Shown here in pieces: positions 25,242-38,125 of a stretch of 64,000 nucleotides of DNA (the first letter of the stretch is position 1; each line of letters opens with the position of its first letter). This DNA comes from Siphlonurus alternatus. Its lineage: Eukaryota > Arthropoda > Insecta > Ephemeroptera > Siphlonuridae. The stretch covers positions 6,923,979 through 6,987,978 of the forward strand of contig OX463785.1 in NCBI GenBank assembly GCA_949825025.1. Reading direction: 5' to 3'. Under the pieces are notes generated by a model, which did no database searches, was not told the origin of the DNA, and saw nothing but the letters and a program-made list of their open reading frames with translations. The translations under genes and the position numbers were made by a program.

Positions 25242-25461
25242 CGCCCTTCGTCCGGAATAATGAGCAATTTTCTTACCACGATTGCGTTGCACTAATGATC
25301 GAGCTATCTGCTTTATCAGGTGCGAGCGCAATTATGAACTGTAAATCGGTATAAAATAAAGCTCATTGCTGCGATTACCTGAAATAGCAGAGAGTTGATA
25401 AATAATGATTATTGCAACGAAATCGTGGTAAGCAGGTAGCTCATTATTACGAACGAGGGCT
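25242..25461. mobile_element. Foldback element, family E, copy 3
   Basis: CGCCCTTCGTCCGGAATAAT at the left pairs with ATTATTACGAACGAGGGC at the right. The arms contain ATCGAGCTATCTGCTTTATC and its counterpart around GATAAATAATGATTATTGC. This is the copy with the cleanest ends. Confidence 0.8.
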
Positions 25462-25510
25462 ATGAGGACTAACTTTCTGCATGATTTACTAGATCTGGGA
25501 GGGGGGGGGG

Positions 25511-25620
25511 GTAAAATACTGCCAATTAAGAATTTCCGTAAAGTTACGAAAGAAATTAACATGTATTTCTTATGTTTAAGCCTTGCGTAACTTTACGCAA
25601 GCTGTTAATTGGTGGTATTT
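25511..25620. repeat. Short inverted repeat with G-run at its edge
   Basis: AAAATACTGCCAATTAAG and TTCCGTAAAGTTACG on the left pair with CGTAACTTTACGCAAG and TTAATTGGTGGTATTT on the right, leaving a loop of about 38 bp. A run of about 12 G precedes it at 25499-25511. It is probably another foldback element with unclear ends. Confidence 0.65.
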
Positions 25621-25767
25621 GAACAGCCCGATGCAGCTCTAAGAGATAATAATATACAGATTTATAATACTGGAAATTGTAATAAGAACTCTATAATATA
25701 TAACCGTCCCTAATTAATTTCTCTTGATTTCATCATGTCTATGATTAATATTATTTAGTTATGGGCT

Positions 25768-26826
25768 ATAATTAATTAGTTCAAGTGTTTGTTTTATTTG
25801 TAATAATCCATACAATACTCTGGCATTAAATTTTTAGGCCTCTTTGTATGCAGTGGTAATTAATTTTACATTTTGCTTCAATTGACATTTGGACTCGTTA
25901 TAAAATGAGCTACATATTTGCAATGGGTGCTAGGATAACGTTCCTGTTGTTCCTAGTTGTACTAAAATGTATCTCTCGAAATGTTCTCCGTGTGTTCTGG
26001 TGCTCACCACCCTCCTAGTAATCACTTAGACCTTCCCCTAAGACAAGTGACTGCATTTGGGGAGAGTCGCCCACTGCACCGCCACAATTAGCATGGCCCC
26101 TCGTGCCTAGAGAGACCAGAATAGCGGCGTACCGTCGACGGCAAGAGAATGACACCAATGTCACCATTTGTAACCCAGGGATGTTATATCACGTTTATAT
26201 GTGAATGAGAGATATTGGACGTTATTTGTAAATATTTTGATATAGCGTTCATTATTATGTGTATATCGATGGCTTAGTGCTCTTTTGAGCTAGTGATAAG
26301 TAAAATATTAAATGCAATTGTGCTGAAATAATACTATTTATATAATATATTTTTTAAACAATTTTCTTAAAAGTTAGAACTTAAATTTATAAACAATCGT
26401 AATAATATTTGTAGAAAACAATTTATAGCTGTCAATTCTAAATGCAGAATATTATAATTTAATATTTTACCTTTCAATTTTTTACAACACGTGAGTTCAT
26501 AAATTTTATTAAGAAGGTACACTTTAATTGTGTACTATCATTTTCAGTGTTCATTAACTTATAATTTAATTTTGAAAAAATCTTAATATTCTCTCATTTA
26601 TTCCCAAAAAATATCTGAAAAGTAATTATTGTTGAATTCTTACACTCGTGCACCTTTGCAATACATAGCTCATTTCATATAACAAAGTCCAAATTTGTCA
26701 ATTGAAGCATATTGAACTAATATTGTAAAATTAATTACCACTGCATACAAAAAGGTCTAAAAATTAAAGGCCACAGTCTTGTATAGATAATTACAAATAA
26801 AACAGAAACTTCTTCATTAATTAAAA
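25768..26826. mobile_element. Putative non-autonomous DNA transposon with arms of about 165 bp
   Basis: The left arm (25768-25932) and right arm (26648-26826) are inverted copies. Shared blocks are TGTTTTATTTGTAAT, TTTAGGCCTCTTTGTATGCA, GTGGTAATTAATTTTAC, GCTTCAATTGACA and AATGAGCTA. They enclose about 715 bp that include a G+C-richer core at about 25990-26175. No open frame encodes a transposase. The outer ends are diverged, so the exact edges are uncertain. Confidence 0.65.
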
Positions 26827-27388
26827 CTCAAAACTAAATTTTTTACATACAAATTTCTTTACACGCCAGCTGTACGTTTTACGGACGATTCTCGTACGAT
26901 CCAATTTCCCTCTAGTTTTAACATGATGTTCCAACTCGTGTTGACCTATCTTTGAAAGTTAAGCAACAAGCAGCTGATGTAGCGAACTCGGAAATAGTTG
27001 CGTCTCGCGTGCATCTCAATCACGTGATCATGTGAGTGAACTGTTGCTTATGAACTTGAGGCATGTCAAACAAACAATAATATTGTGGTACGGTTAAATG
27101 TGCTTGTTATCATAATAAAAACAATGCTAGTTGGTGTATGATAATTTAACTATATTATAAATGTAGGTTTAATTTGACAAATTTTTTTAAAAAATAGCTG
27201 ATAAAAAATATTTTTTTGTAAAATAATTTTAATTTTTTTTAATGTAGAAACAATTATTAAAATATTAATATAACAATATTAAAATTATAAAAAATAAATA
27301 TTATAAATAACAATTTTTTGTTTAATAAAATAAATTATAAATTTAATGTAAAGAGATCTTATTAATATCTTGATCAAGAACTACCATT
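26827..27388. other. Spacer before the satellite
   Basis: A less A+T-rich stretch at 26870-27060 includes CAATCACGTGATCATGTGAG near 27017, with an E-box CACGTG. No open frame of note; the rest is A+T-rich. Confidence 0.45.
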
Positions 27389-28019
27389 CCGGATCATGCA
27401 TGGTTGTGGCGACACTGATTTTTACCGTTTTAAGGCCTTATATTGTGGCGACACTCATAGTATTTTATTACCGCTTATGACGACACACTTAAAAAATTAT
27501 GCTAAAATTACAAAATTAATTAGACACATAAATCCAATCATAAAAAAGCAATTTTAATGGTTTTTGAAATTTTCACACCACCAGGATAATTTTAATTAGA
27601 AAAACCAACGTGGTAGGAAAAGGTTCAATTTAAAATACCGTTGTGGCGACAAAGTTCCATTTTAAAGCTTTTGTGCCCTTCATCGAGTTCCAAGAAAATC
27701 CGCTGACAAAAATTGTCGCTGAGAGCAACATGCTAAAAATATGGCTGAAATGGGACAGGGAAAGTTCCATTATGAAGACTAATATGAAGACAATTTTCTA
27801 AGATGATTATGAAGTCCTAAAATTTATTTATCGGTAGAAAAAAATAATTGTCTTTCCATTAAAAAAGATCATGATGATCTCTAAAAACCACTTAATTGAA
27901 AATAAAAACGAATCGTTAACAGAAATGATTATATTTAAAAATTAAAAAAAAAATGGAAAAAAGAAAATATTTTATTTCAGGAAAATCAAGAATATTAAAA
28001 ATAATCCGATATGAGGAGT
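27389..28019. repeat. Decayed left edge of the satellite region
   Basis: Short, irregularly spaced remnants of the satellite box occur: GTTGTGGCGACACTGATTTT near 27404, TATTGTGGCGACACTCATAG near 27442, TTATGACGACACAC near 27475 and GTTGTGGCGACAAAGTTCCA at 27640. They resemble the GCGACACT and CAAAGTTC boxes of the ordered units, but the spacing is not 625 bp. This is what unequal exchange leaves at array edges. Confidence 0.6.
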
Positions 28020-31000
28020 TCAAATAAACACATCACTTATACGGAGACAATGGTATTACAAGCGTGCACATAAATGAACCTTTTACCGCAAAGTTCGATT
28101 TTGGAGCCTTATATTGCGACACTGAATAATGAAGATAAAATACCACAATTTTTATTTGAAGAATGAAAATACTAACTATGTGGAGTGAAGAAAACATGAA
28201 TTTATTTTAAATTTTAAACAAGTATTTATTTTTTTAATTCTGCTCAATTGAGTAACTAAAAAATATGATTCGTGACCATCAATAATTTTTTTTTCATTTA
28301 ATTTGATTCCAGATGGAAGAAGAAAGAAAGCAGGCTAATTGCCTCAAGATCTGTTTTTCAATTATTACATATTTTTAATTTTATATAGATTCGTATCAAA
28401 TAATCAAAAATCTTTTATACATATTTTTTTATTAAAGAAACATTGTTATAATTGTCCACATTGTTGCATAACCTCCAAGGGATTTTAATTACAAAAATTC
28501 AGATATGAAATGATTTTGATAAACTTTTTACTTACTTTAGTGAAAGTAAAAGTAAATAGAAGAGAGAATTCATCTGTTATAAAAATTGAATTTTGAAAAT
28601 ATTATGAAAATTCAAAGTATTCCAATATATGGTGTTCAAATAATCACATCACTTTAATGGTGACAAAGGTATCACAAGCATGCACGTAAATGAACTTTTC
28701 ACTGCAAAGTTCTATCTTAGAGCATTGTATTGCGACACTAATTTATGAAGATAAAATACCACAATTTTTATATTTTAGATGAAAATACTAATAATGTGGA
28801 ATGAAGGAAACATGAATTTATATAAAATTTGACTGTAATTTTTTATATTTCTGCTCAAATGATTAACCAAAAGTACATGATTTCTGACACTCAATACTTA
28901 TTTTTTTTTTTTCACAAAAATTTATTCTTGATGGATGAAGAAAGAAAGTAGGCTAGTTGAAACAAGATCTGATTTTCGATTATTATATAATTTTTAATTT
29001 TAAAACGGTTCGTATCAAATAATCGATATTCTTTGAAAAAAGTTATTTTTTTATTAAATAGACATTACTTAAAGGATAAAATGGTTGCATAACCTCCAGG
29101 GGACTTTAATTCCAAAAATTCAGATATGAAATGATTTTGATAATGTTTTGAATTACTTAAGAGAAAATAAAAGTAAATCGAAGAGAGAAAGTATCTTTTA
29201 TAAAAATTGATTTTTTAAAAAATTTGGGAAATTCAAAATAATCCAATATAATATAGAGTTTAAATAATCGCATATTTTTATTGGTGACAAAGGTATCACA
29301 AGCATGCACGTAAATGAACTTTTCACTGCAAAGTTCTATCTTAGAGCATTGTATTGCGACACTAATTTATGAAGATAAAATACCACGATTTTTATTTTTT
29401 CGATGAAAATACTAATTATGTGGAATGAAGGAAACATGAATTTATATAAAATTTGACTGTAATTTTTTATATTTCTGCTCAATTGATTAACTAAAAGAAC
29501 ATGATTTCTGACACTCAATACTTATTTTTTTTTAACAAAATTTTATTCTTGATGGATGAAGATAGTAAGTAGGCTAGTTGAATCAAGATCTGATTTTCGA
29601 TTATTATATAATTTTTAATTTTAAAACGGTTCGTATCAAATAATCGATATTCTTTGAAACAAGTTATTTTTTTATTAAATAGACATTTCTTAAAGGATAA
29701 AATGGTTGCATAACCTCCAGGGGACTTTAATTCAAAAAATTATGATATGAAATGAGTTTGATAATGTTTTGAATTACTTAAGAGAAAATAAAAGTAAATC
29801 GAAGAGAGAAAGTATCTTTTAAAAAAATTGATTTTTTAAAAAATTTGGGAAATTCAAAATAATCCAATATAATATAGAGTTTAAATAATCGCATATTTTT
29901 ATTGGTGACAAAGGTATCACAAGCATGCACGTAAATGAACTTTTCACTGCAAAGTTCTATCTTAGAGCATTGTATTGCGACACTAATTTATGAAGATAAA
30001 ATACCACGATTTTTATTTTTTCGATGAAAATACTAATTATGTGGAATGAAGGAAACATGAATTTATATAAAATTTGACTGTAATTTTTTATATTTCTGCT
30101 GAATTGATTAACTAAAAGAACATGATTTCATGATTTCTGACACTCAATACTTTTTTTTTTTTTTTTTTCACAAAATTTTATTCTTGATGGATGAAGAAAG
30201 AAAGTAGGCTAGTTGAATCAAGATCTGATTTGATTATTATATAATTTTTAATTTTAAAACGGTTCATATCAAATAATCGATATTCTTTGAAGCAAGTAAT
30301 TTTTTTATTAAATAGACATTACTTAAAGGATAAAATGGTTGCATAACCTCCAGGGGACTTTAATTCCAATAATTCAGATATGAAATGTTTTTGTTAATGT
30401 TTTGACTTACTTAAGAAAAAATAAAAGTAAATCGAAGAGAGAAAGTATCTTTATAAAAAAATTGATTTTTGAAAAAATTTGAGAAATTCAAAATAATCCA
30501 ATATAATATAGAGTTTAAATAATCGCATATTTTTATTGGTGACAAAGGTATCACAAGCATGCACGTAAATGAACTTTTCACTGCAAAGTTCTATCTTAGA
30601 GCATTGTATTGCGACACTAATTTATGAAAATAAAATACCACAATTTTTATTTTTTCGATGAAAATACTAATTATGTGGAATGAAGGAAACATGAATTTAT
30701 ATAAAATTTGACTGTAATTTTTTATATTTCTGCTCAATTGATTAACCAAAAGTACATGATTTCTGACACTCAATACTTATTTTTTTTAACAAAATTTTAT
30801 TCTTGATGGATGAAGAAAGAAAGTAGGCTAGTTGAATCAAGATCTGATTTGATTATTATATAATTTTTAATTTTAAAACGGTTCATATCAAATAATCGAT
30901 ATTCTTTGAAGCAAGTAATTTTTTTATTAAATAGACATTACTTAAGGGATAAAATGGTTGCATAACCTCCAGGGGACTTTAATTCCAATAATTCAGATAT

Positions 31001-32998
31001 GAAATGATTTTGTTAATGTTTTGAATTACTTAAGAGAAAATAAAAGTAAATCAAAGAGAGAAAATATCTTTAATAAAAATTGAATTTTGAAAAATTTTGG
31101 GAAATTCAAATTAATCCAATATAAATAATAAAGTGAAGAGTTTAAATAATCGCATATTTTTATTGGTGACAAAGGTATCACAAGCATGCACGTAAATGAA
31201 CTTTTCACTGCAAAGTTCTATCTTAGAGCATTGTATTGCGACACTAATTTATGAAGATAAAACACCACAATTTTTATATTTTAGATGAAAATACTAATTA
31301 TGTGGAATGAAGGAAACATGAATTTATATAAAATTTGACTAATTTTTAATATTTCTGCTCAATTGATTATCTAAAAGTACATGATTTCTGACACTCAATA
31401 CTTATTTTTTTTAACAAAATTTTATTCTTGATGGATGAAAAAAGTAAGTAGGCTAGTTGAATCAAGATCTGATTTTCGATTATTATATAATTTTTAATTT
31501 TAAAACGGTTCGTATCAAATAATCGATATTCTTTGAAACAAGTTATTTTTTTAATAAATAGACATTACGTAAAGGATAAAATGGTTGCATAACCTCCAGG
31601 GGACTTTAATTCCAAAAATTCAGATATGAAATGATTTTGATAATGTTTTGAATTACTTAAGAGGAAATAAAAGTAAATCGAAGAGAGAAAGTTGTTTAAT
31701 AAAAATTGATTTTTGAAAATATTTGGGAAATTCAAAATAATCCAATATAAATAATATAATGTAGAGTTTAAATAATCGCATAACTTTTATGGTGACAAAG
31801 GTATCACAAGCATGCACGTAAATGAACTTTTCACTGCAAAGTTCTATCTTAGAGCATTGTATTGCGACACTAATTTATGAAGATAAAATACCACAATTTT
31901 TATTTTTTCGATGAAAATACTAATTATGTGGAATGAAGGAAACATGAATTTATATAAAATTTGACTGTAATTTTTTATATTTCTGCTCAATTGATTAACC
32001 AAAAGTACATGATTTCTGACACTCAATACTTATTTTTTTTTAACAAAATTTTATTCTTGATGGATGAAGAAAGAAAGTAGGCTAGTTGAATCAAGATCTG
32101 ATTTTCGATTATTATATAATTTTTAATTTTAAAACGGTTCGTATCAAATAATCGATATTCTTTGAAACAAGTTATTTTTTTATTAAATAGACATTACTTA
32201 AAGGATAAAATGGTTGCATAACCTCCAGGGGACTTTAATTCCAATAATTCAGATATGAAATGTTTTTGTTAATGTTTTGAATTACTTAAGAGAAAATAAA
32301 AGTAAATCAAAGAGAGAAAATATCTTTAATAAAAATTGAATTTTGAAAAATTTTGGGAAATTCAAATTAATCCAATATAAATAATATAGTGAAGAGTTTA
32401 AATAATCGCATATTTTTATTGGTGACAAAGGTATCACAAGCATGCACGTAAATGAACTTTTCACTGCAAAGTTCTATCTTAGAGCATTGTATTGCGACAC
32501 TAATTTATGAAGATAAAATACCACGATTTTTATTTTTTCGATGAAAATACTAATTATGTGGAATGAAGGAAACATGAATTTATATAAAATTTGACTGTAA
32601 TTTTTTATATTTCTGCTCAATTGATTAACTAAAAGAACATGATTTCTGACACTCAATACTTATTTTTTTTTAACAAAATTTTATTCTTGATGGATGAAGA
32701 TAGTAAGTAGGCTAGTTGAATCAAGATCTGATTTTCGATTATTATATAATTTTTAATTTTAAAACGGTTCGTATCAAATAATCGATATTCTTTGAAACAA
32801 GTTATTTTTTTATTAAATAGACATTTCTTAAAGGATAAAATGGTTGCATAACCTCCAGGGGACTTTAATTCAAAAAATTATGATATGAAATGAGTTTGAT
32901 AATGTTTTGAATTACTTAAGAGAAAATAAAAGTAAATCGAAGAGAGAAAGTATCTTTTAAAAAAATTGATTTTTTAAAAAATTTGGGAAATTCAAAAT
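28020..32998 (+). repeat. Direct satellite array, about 625-bp units, left part
   Basis: The anchor TGACAAAGGTATCACAAGC recurs at 28661, 29285, 29906, 30540, 31167, 31793 and 32423, with a diverged unit at about 28040. Spacing is 621-634 bp. Each unit also contains CACTGCAAAGTTCTATCTTA, TATTGCGACACTAATTTATG, ATAACCTCCAGGGGACTTTA and a variable T-run followed by AAAATTTTATTCTTGATGGA. Units after the first are mostly very alike. A 60-codon minus frame recurs because the DNA repeats, not because it is evidently selected. The next unit is split by a LINE at 32999. Confidence 0.95.
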
Positions 32999-34427
32999 TC
33001 AACCACTTAAAAGTAAATGGGCATCTTAAAAGCAATCAGCATGGTTTCATTCCAGGAAGATCATGCACCACGATGCTGGCACATGTTATTGATGAGTGGA
33101 TGCATGGTTTGAATAAAAAAGAAGTCAAACAAGTTGATGTTATATCTCTAGATTGGGCCAAGGCTTTTGATGCTATACCACATTTTCGTCTTGGTCACAA
33201 AGTTTGGAGATACAATATCCAAGGTAATATAAAAAAATGGATTGACTCATTTCTTGCGGAGCGCACTCAAGTTGTTGTGTTTAGGGGTGTCGCATCTAAT
33301 GCTGTGGATGTTACCTCTGGTGTTCCTCAGGGTTCTGTGATTGGCCCGTTACTGTTTACTATTTTCATGCTTGATCTGCCTGATTGTGTATCATCATCTC
33401 TTGCACAGTACGCTGATGACAGCACTCTAAGTAGGGAGATCAGGAGTGCTGAGGACACCGAGGCTTTGCAAAATGACTTAAATTCACTGTTTGTCTGGTG
33501 TACTGTAAATAATTTGTTTTTAAATGCTGTTAAGAGTGTGTTTATTCGTTTAACTAGGTCTGCTCATCCTATTGTCAAATGTTATTCTATTAATTCAGTT
33601 GTTATACCTGAAAGTGAGCAGCTAAAACTACTGGGCGTTACCATTACTAGTGATTTGAAGTGGAATGTCCAGACTGAAATTGTACGGAAAAAGTCAATGA
33701 GAGTTCTTGGTATGTTGACTAGAACTTTTAGTGGAGCCAAGCCCAGCGCAAAGCGACTGCTGTATATTGCTATGGTTAGAACTTTGCTTGTGTATGGTTT
33801 GCCGGCATGGCATCCTACTTCAGTTTCTAATATTCAGAAACTTGAGCGTGTGCAAAGTCGTGCTTCTCGCTTCATTCTTGGTCATAAAAAATATGATGTT
33901 TGTGATGACTCAGCCAAGAGGCTCATATCTTGCAATTTGGTGAATGTAATTGATTTGTGTAAGTCAATTGATATTAAATTTATCACTAAGTGCATATCCG
34001 GTGGATATGATTTTGTAGTGTTTGGTGAAGACAGAGTGATAGTGAAACACCGTAGGGAGGGTCTACGTGGTGGTGTGGTCACCCTAAGCACCCCCCAGTG
34101 TAATTCTGATGCCTATAAGCATTCTGTTTTCCCTAGACTGGTCTCCGTTTTTAATTCACTCTCTGAATCCACCAAGAGACCTTACTTGGATATGTTGTAA
34201 TTTATAATATGTTGTAATTTATAATATGTTGTTATAATTGTTGTTGTATTTATTTTGACGAAGTAGTTGTTTTCATTTCGAAATATCTGATATATATCTT
34301 GTTTGGGTGACTGGACACTTTTGTGAATGGGATATCCTTTTTCACGTCACCCATTGGGCTTTGTGTACTGTTTTTTTTCCTGTACCAATTCTCAATAAAC
34401 AACTATTATTATTATTATTATTATTAT
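32999..34427 (+). mobile_element. 5'-truncated CR1/L2-like non-LTR retrotransposon (LINE)
   Basis: The insert comprises a partial reverse transcriptase frame, a 3' untranslated region with AATAAA at 34394-34399, and a (TTA)n end. It has no poly(A) tail, which fits CR1/L2-type elements ending in short tandem repeats. The satellite reads ...TTCAAAAT before it and AATCCAATAT after it, exactly continuous with uninterrupted units, so the insertion left no target-site duplication longer than a few ambiguous bases. The 5' end of the element is lost. Confidence 0.92.
33001..34200 (+). pseudogene. Reverse transcriptase, C-terminal part of a LINE ORF2 (truncated)
   Basis: This is the polymerase of a non-LTR retrotransposon, which copies its own RNA at a nicked target. 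About 400 codons are open. In order there are GFIPGRSC (about residue 22), the catalytic motif A LDWAKAFDAIPH (about 56-67), motif B SGVPQGSVIGPLLF, the catalytic motif C YADD (about 142-145), then LLGVTITSDLKW and a C-terminal tail with VFPRLVSVFNSL. The endonuclease and the start of the RT domain are missing. There is no native start codon: the frame runs in from satellite DNA through a TTG. The open frame through all catalytic motifs implies recent insertion, but this copy cannot be autonomous. The clade (CR1/L2 rather than Jockey) is inferred from motif style and the 3' end. Confidence 0.9.
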
Positions 34428-37400
34428 AATCCAATATAATATAGAGTTTAAATAATCGCATATTTTTATTGGTGACAAAGGTATCACAAGCATGCACGTA
34501 AATGAACTTTTCACTGCAAAGTTCTATCTTAGAGCATTGTATTGCGACACTAATTTATGAAGATAAAATACCACGATTTTTATTTTTTCGATGAAAATAC
34601 TAATTATGTGGAATGAAGGAAACATGAATTTATATAAAATTTGACTGTAATTTTTTATATTTCTGCTGAATTGATTAACTAAAAGAACATGATTTCATGA
34701 TTTCTGACACTCAATACTTTTTTTTTTTTTTTTTCACAAAATTTTATTCTTGATGGATGAAGAAAGAAAGTAGGCTAGTTGAATCAAGATCTGATTTGAT
34801 TATTATATAATTTTTAATTTTAAAACGGTTCATATCAAATAATCGATATTCTTTGAAGCAAGTAATTTTTTTATTAAATAGACATTACTAAAAGGATAAA
34901 ATGGTTGCATAACCTCCAGGGGACTTTAATTCCAATAATTCAGATATGAAATGTTTTTGTTAATGTTTTGAATTACTTAAGAGAAAATAAAAGTAAATCA
35001 AAGAGAGAAAATATCTTTAATAAAAATTGAATTTTGAAAAATTTTGGGAAATTCAAATTAATCCAATATAAATAATATAGTGAAGAGTTTAAATAATCGC
35101 ATATTTTTATTGGTGACAAAGGTATCACAAGCATGCACGTAAATGAACTTTTCACTGCAAAGTTCTATCTTAGAGCATTGTATTGCGACACTAATTTATG
35201 AAGATAAAATACCACAATTTTTATTTTTTAGATGAAAATACTAATTATGTGGAATGAAGGAAACATGAATTTATATAAAATTTGACTGTAATTTTTTATA
35301 TTTCTGCTCAATTGATTAACCAAAAGTACATGATTTCTGACACTCAATACTTATTTTTTTTAACAAAATTTTATTCTTGATGGATGAAGAAAGAAAGTAA
35401 GCTAGTTGAATCAAGATCTGATTTTTGATTATTATATAATTTTTAATTTTAAAACGGTTCGTATCAAATAATCGATATTCTTTGAAACAAGTTATTTTTT
35501 TATTAAATAGACGTCACTTAAAGGATAAAATGGTTGCATAACCTCCAGGGGACTTTAATTCCAAAAATTCAGATATGAAATGATTTTGATAATGTTTTGA
35601 CTTACTTAAGAGAAAATAAAAGTAAATCGAAGAGAGAAAGTATCTTTTATAAAAATTGATTTTTGAAAAAATTTGGGAAATTCAAAATAATCCAATATAT
35701 TATTGAGTTTAAATAATCGCATATTTTTATTGGTGACAAAGGTATCACAAGCATGCACGTAAATGAACTTTTCACTGCAAAGTTCTATCTTAGAGCATTG
35801 TATTGCGACACTAATTTATGAAGATAAAATACCACAATTTTTATTTTTTCGATGAAAATACTAATTATGTGGAATGAAGGAAACATGAATTTATATAAAA
35901 TTTGACTGTAATTTTTTATATTTCTGCTCAATTGATTAACCAAAAGTACATGATTTCTGACACTCAATACTTATTTTTTTTTTTTTTTTTTTTCACAAAA
36001 TTTTATTCTTGATGGATGAAGAAAGAATGTAGGCTAGTTGAATCAAGATCTGATTTTCGATTATTATATAATTTTTAATTTTAAAACGGTTCGTATCAAA
36101 TAATCGATATTCTTTGAAACAAGTTATTTTTTTATGAAAAAGACGTCACTTAAAGGATAAAATGGTTGCATAACCTCCAGGGGACTTTAATTCCAAAAAT
36201 TCAGATATGAAATGATTTTGATAATGTTTTGAATTACTTAAGAGGAAATAAAAGTAAATCGAAGAGAGAAAATATCTTTAATAAAAATTGATTTTTGAAA
36301 AAATTTGGGAAATTCAAATTAATCCAATATAAATAATATAATGTAGAGTTTAAATAATCGCATAACTTTTATGGTGACAAAGGTATCACAAGCATGCACG
36401 TAAATGAACTTTTCACTGCAAAGTTCTATCTTAGAGCATTGTATTGCGACACTAATTTATGAAGATAAAATACCACGATTTTTATTTTTTCGATGAAAAT
36501 ACTAATTATGTGGAATGAAGGAAACATGAATTTATATAAAATTTGACTGTAATATTTTATATTTCTGCTCAATTGATTAACTAAAAGTACATGATTTCTG
36601 ACACTCAATACTTTTTTTTTTTTTTTTTTTCACAAAATTTTATTCTTGATGGATGAAGAAAGAAAGTAGGCTAGTTGAATCAAGATCTGATTTTCGATTA
36701 TTATATAATTTTTAATTTTAAAACGTTTCGTATCAAATAATCGATTTTCTTCGAAACAAGTTATTTTTTTATTAAATAGACGTTACTTAAAGGATAAAAT
36801 GGTTGCATAACCTCCAGGGGACTTTAATTCCAAAAATTCAGATATGAAATGATTTTGATAATGTTTTGAATTACTTAAGAGAAAATAAAAGTAAATCAAA
36901 GAGAGAAAGTTGTTTAATAAAAATTGATTTTTGAAAAAATTTGGGAAATTCAAATTAATCCAATATAATTAATATAATGTAGAGTTTAAATAATCGCATA
37001 ACTTTTATGGTGACAAAGGTATCGCAAGCATGCACGTAAATGAACTTTTCACTGCAAAGTTCTATCTTAGAGCATTGTATTGCGACACTAATTTATGAAG
37101 ATAAAATACCATGATTTTTATTTTTTCGATGAAAATACTAATTATGTGGAATGAAGGAAACATGAATTTATATAAAATTTGACTGTAATTTTTTATATTT
37201 CTGCTCAATTGATTAACTAAAAGTACATGATTTCTGACACTCAATACTTATTTTTTTTTAACAAAATTTTATTCTTGATGGATGAAGATAGTAAGTAGGC
37301 TAGTTGAATCAAGATCTGATTTTCGATTGTTATATAATTTTTAATTTTAAAACGGTTCGTATCAAATAATCGATATTCTTTGAAACAAGTTATTTTTTTA

Positions 37401-37560
37401 TTAAATAGACATTACTTAAAGGATAAAATGGTTGCATAACCTCCAGGGGACTTTAATTCCAAAAATTCAGATATGAAATGATTTTGATAATGTTTTGAAT
37501 TACTTAAGAGGAAATAAAAGTAAATCGAAGAGAGAAAGTATCTTTTATAAAACAAATAAA
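34428..37560 (+). repeat. Direct satellite array, about 625-bp units, right part
   Basis: Anchors TGACAAAGGTATC(A/G)C lie at 34473, 35114, 35734, 36375 and 37011, spaced 620-641 bp. With the LINE removed, the distance from 32423 to 34473 is also about one unit (about 621 bp). Units differ mainly in T-run length, in a duplicated CATGATTT near 34686 and in the segment before GAGTTTAAATAATCGCAT. Confidence 0.95.
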
Positions 37561-38125
37561 ACAAACATGCACGTAAATGAGCCTTTCGATGCAAAGTTCT
37601 ATCTTAGAGCATTGTAGTGCGACACTGGTTTAAGAAGATAAAATACCACACTATTTGTTCAATGAAAATTATAATCATGTGGTATGAAGGAAACATGAAT
37701 TTATTTAAAATTTGACTATTTTTTTTTTCATTGCCGCTGAATTGAGTAATTAAAAATACATGATTTCTGACACTCAATACATTTTTTTTTTCACAAAATT
37801 TCTGACCCTCAATACATTTTTTTTATTCAAAATTTTATTCTTGATGGATAAAAAAAGAAAGCAGGCTATTTGACTCAAGAATTGATTTACAATTATTTAT
37901 TTTTTTTAAATTTTAAAAAGGGTAATATCAAATAATCGGAATATTCTTTGAAAGAAAATTTTTGTTTTAAAAAAGAAACATTATTATAAGGGTTAAAATG
38001 GTTGCATAAACTGCAGGAGACTTTAATTTCAAAAATTCAGATATGTATTGGTTTTGATAATATTTTTTAGTTACTATGTAAAAAATAAAAATAAATCGAA
38101 GAGAGAAATTTTTTTTTATGAAAAT
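37561..38125 (+). repeat. Diverged last direct satellite unit
   Basis: It contains ACATGCACGTAAATGAGCC, GATGCAAAGTTCTATCTTAG and GTAGTGCGACACTGGTTTAA, clearly one more unit, but with many substitutions and a short internal duplication (CTGACACTCAATACATTTTT near 37767 and CTGACCCTCAATACATTTTT near 37802). It ends where orientation reverses. Confidence 0.8.

Noticed and set aside
31026..35155. A second recurring 60-codon minus frame, starting MKSSFTCMLVIP
   Set aside because: Present only in three units sharing one satellite variant (31.1, 32.4 and 35.0 kb); explained by unit duplication.
29336..37244. Recurring 60-codon minus frame in the satellite, starting MSVRNHVLLVNQ
   Set aside because: Identical units give identical frames. 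Differences between units are as frequent inside the frame as outside by eye, and no domain or initiation context supports a protein.
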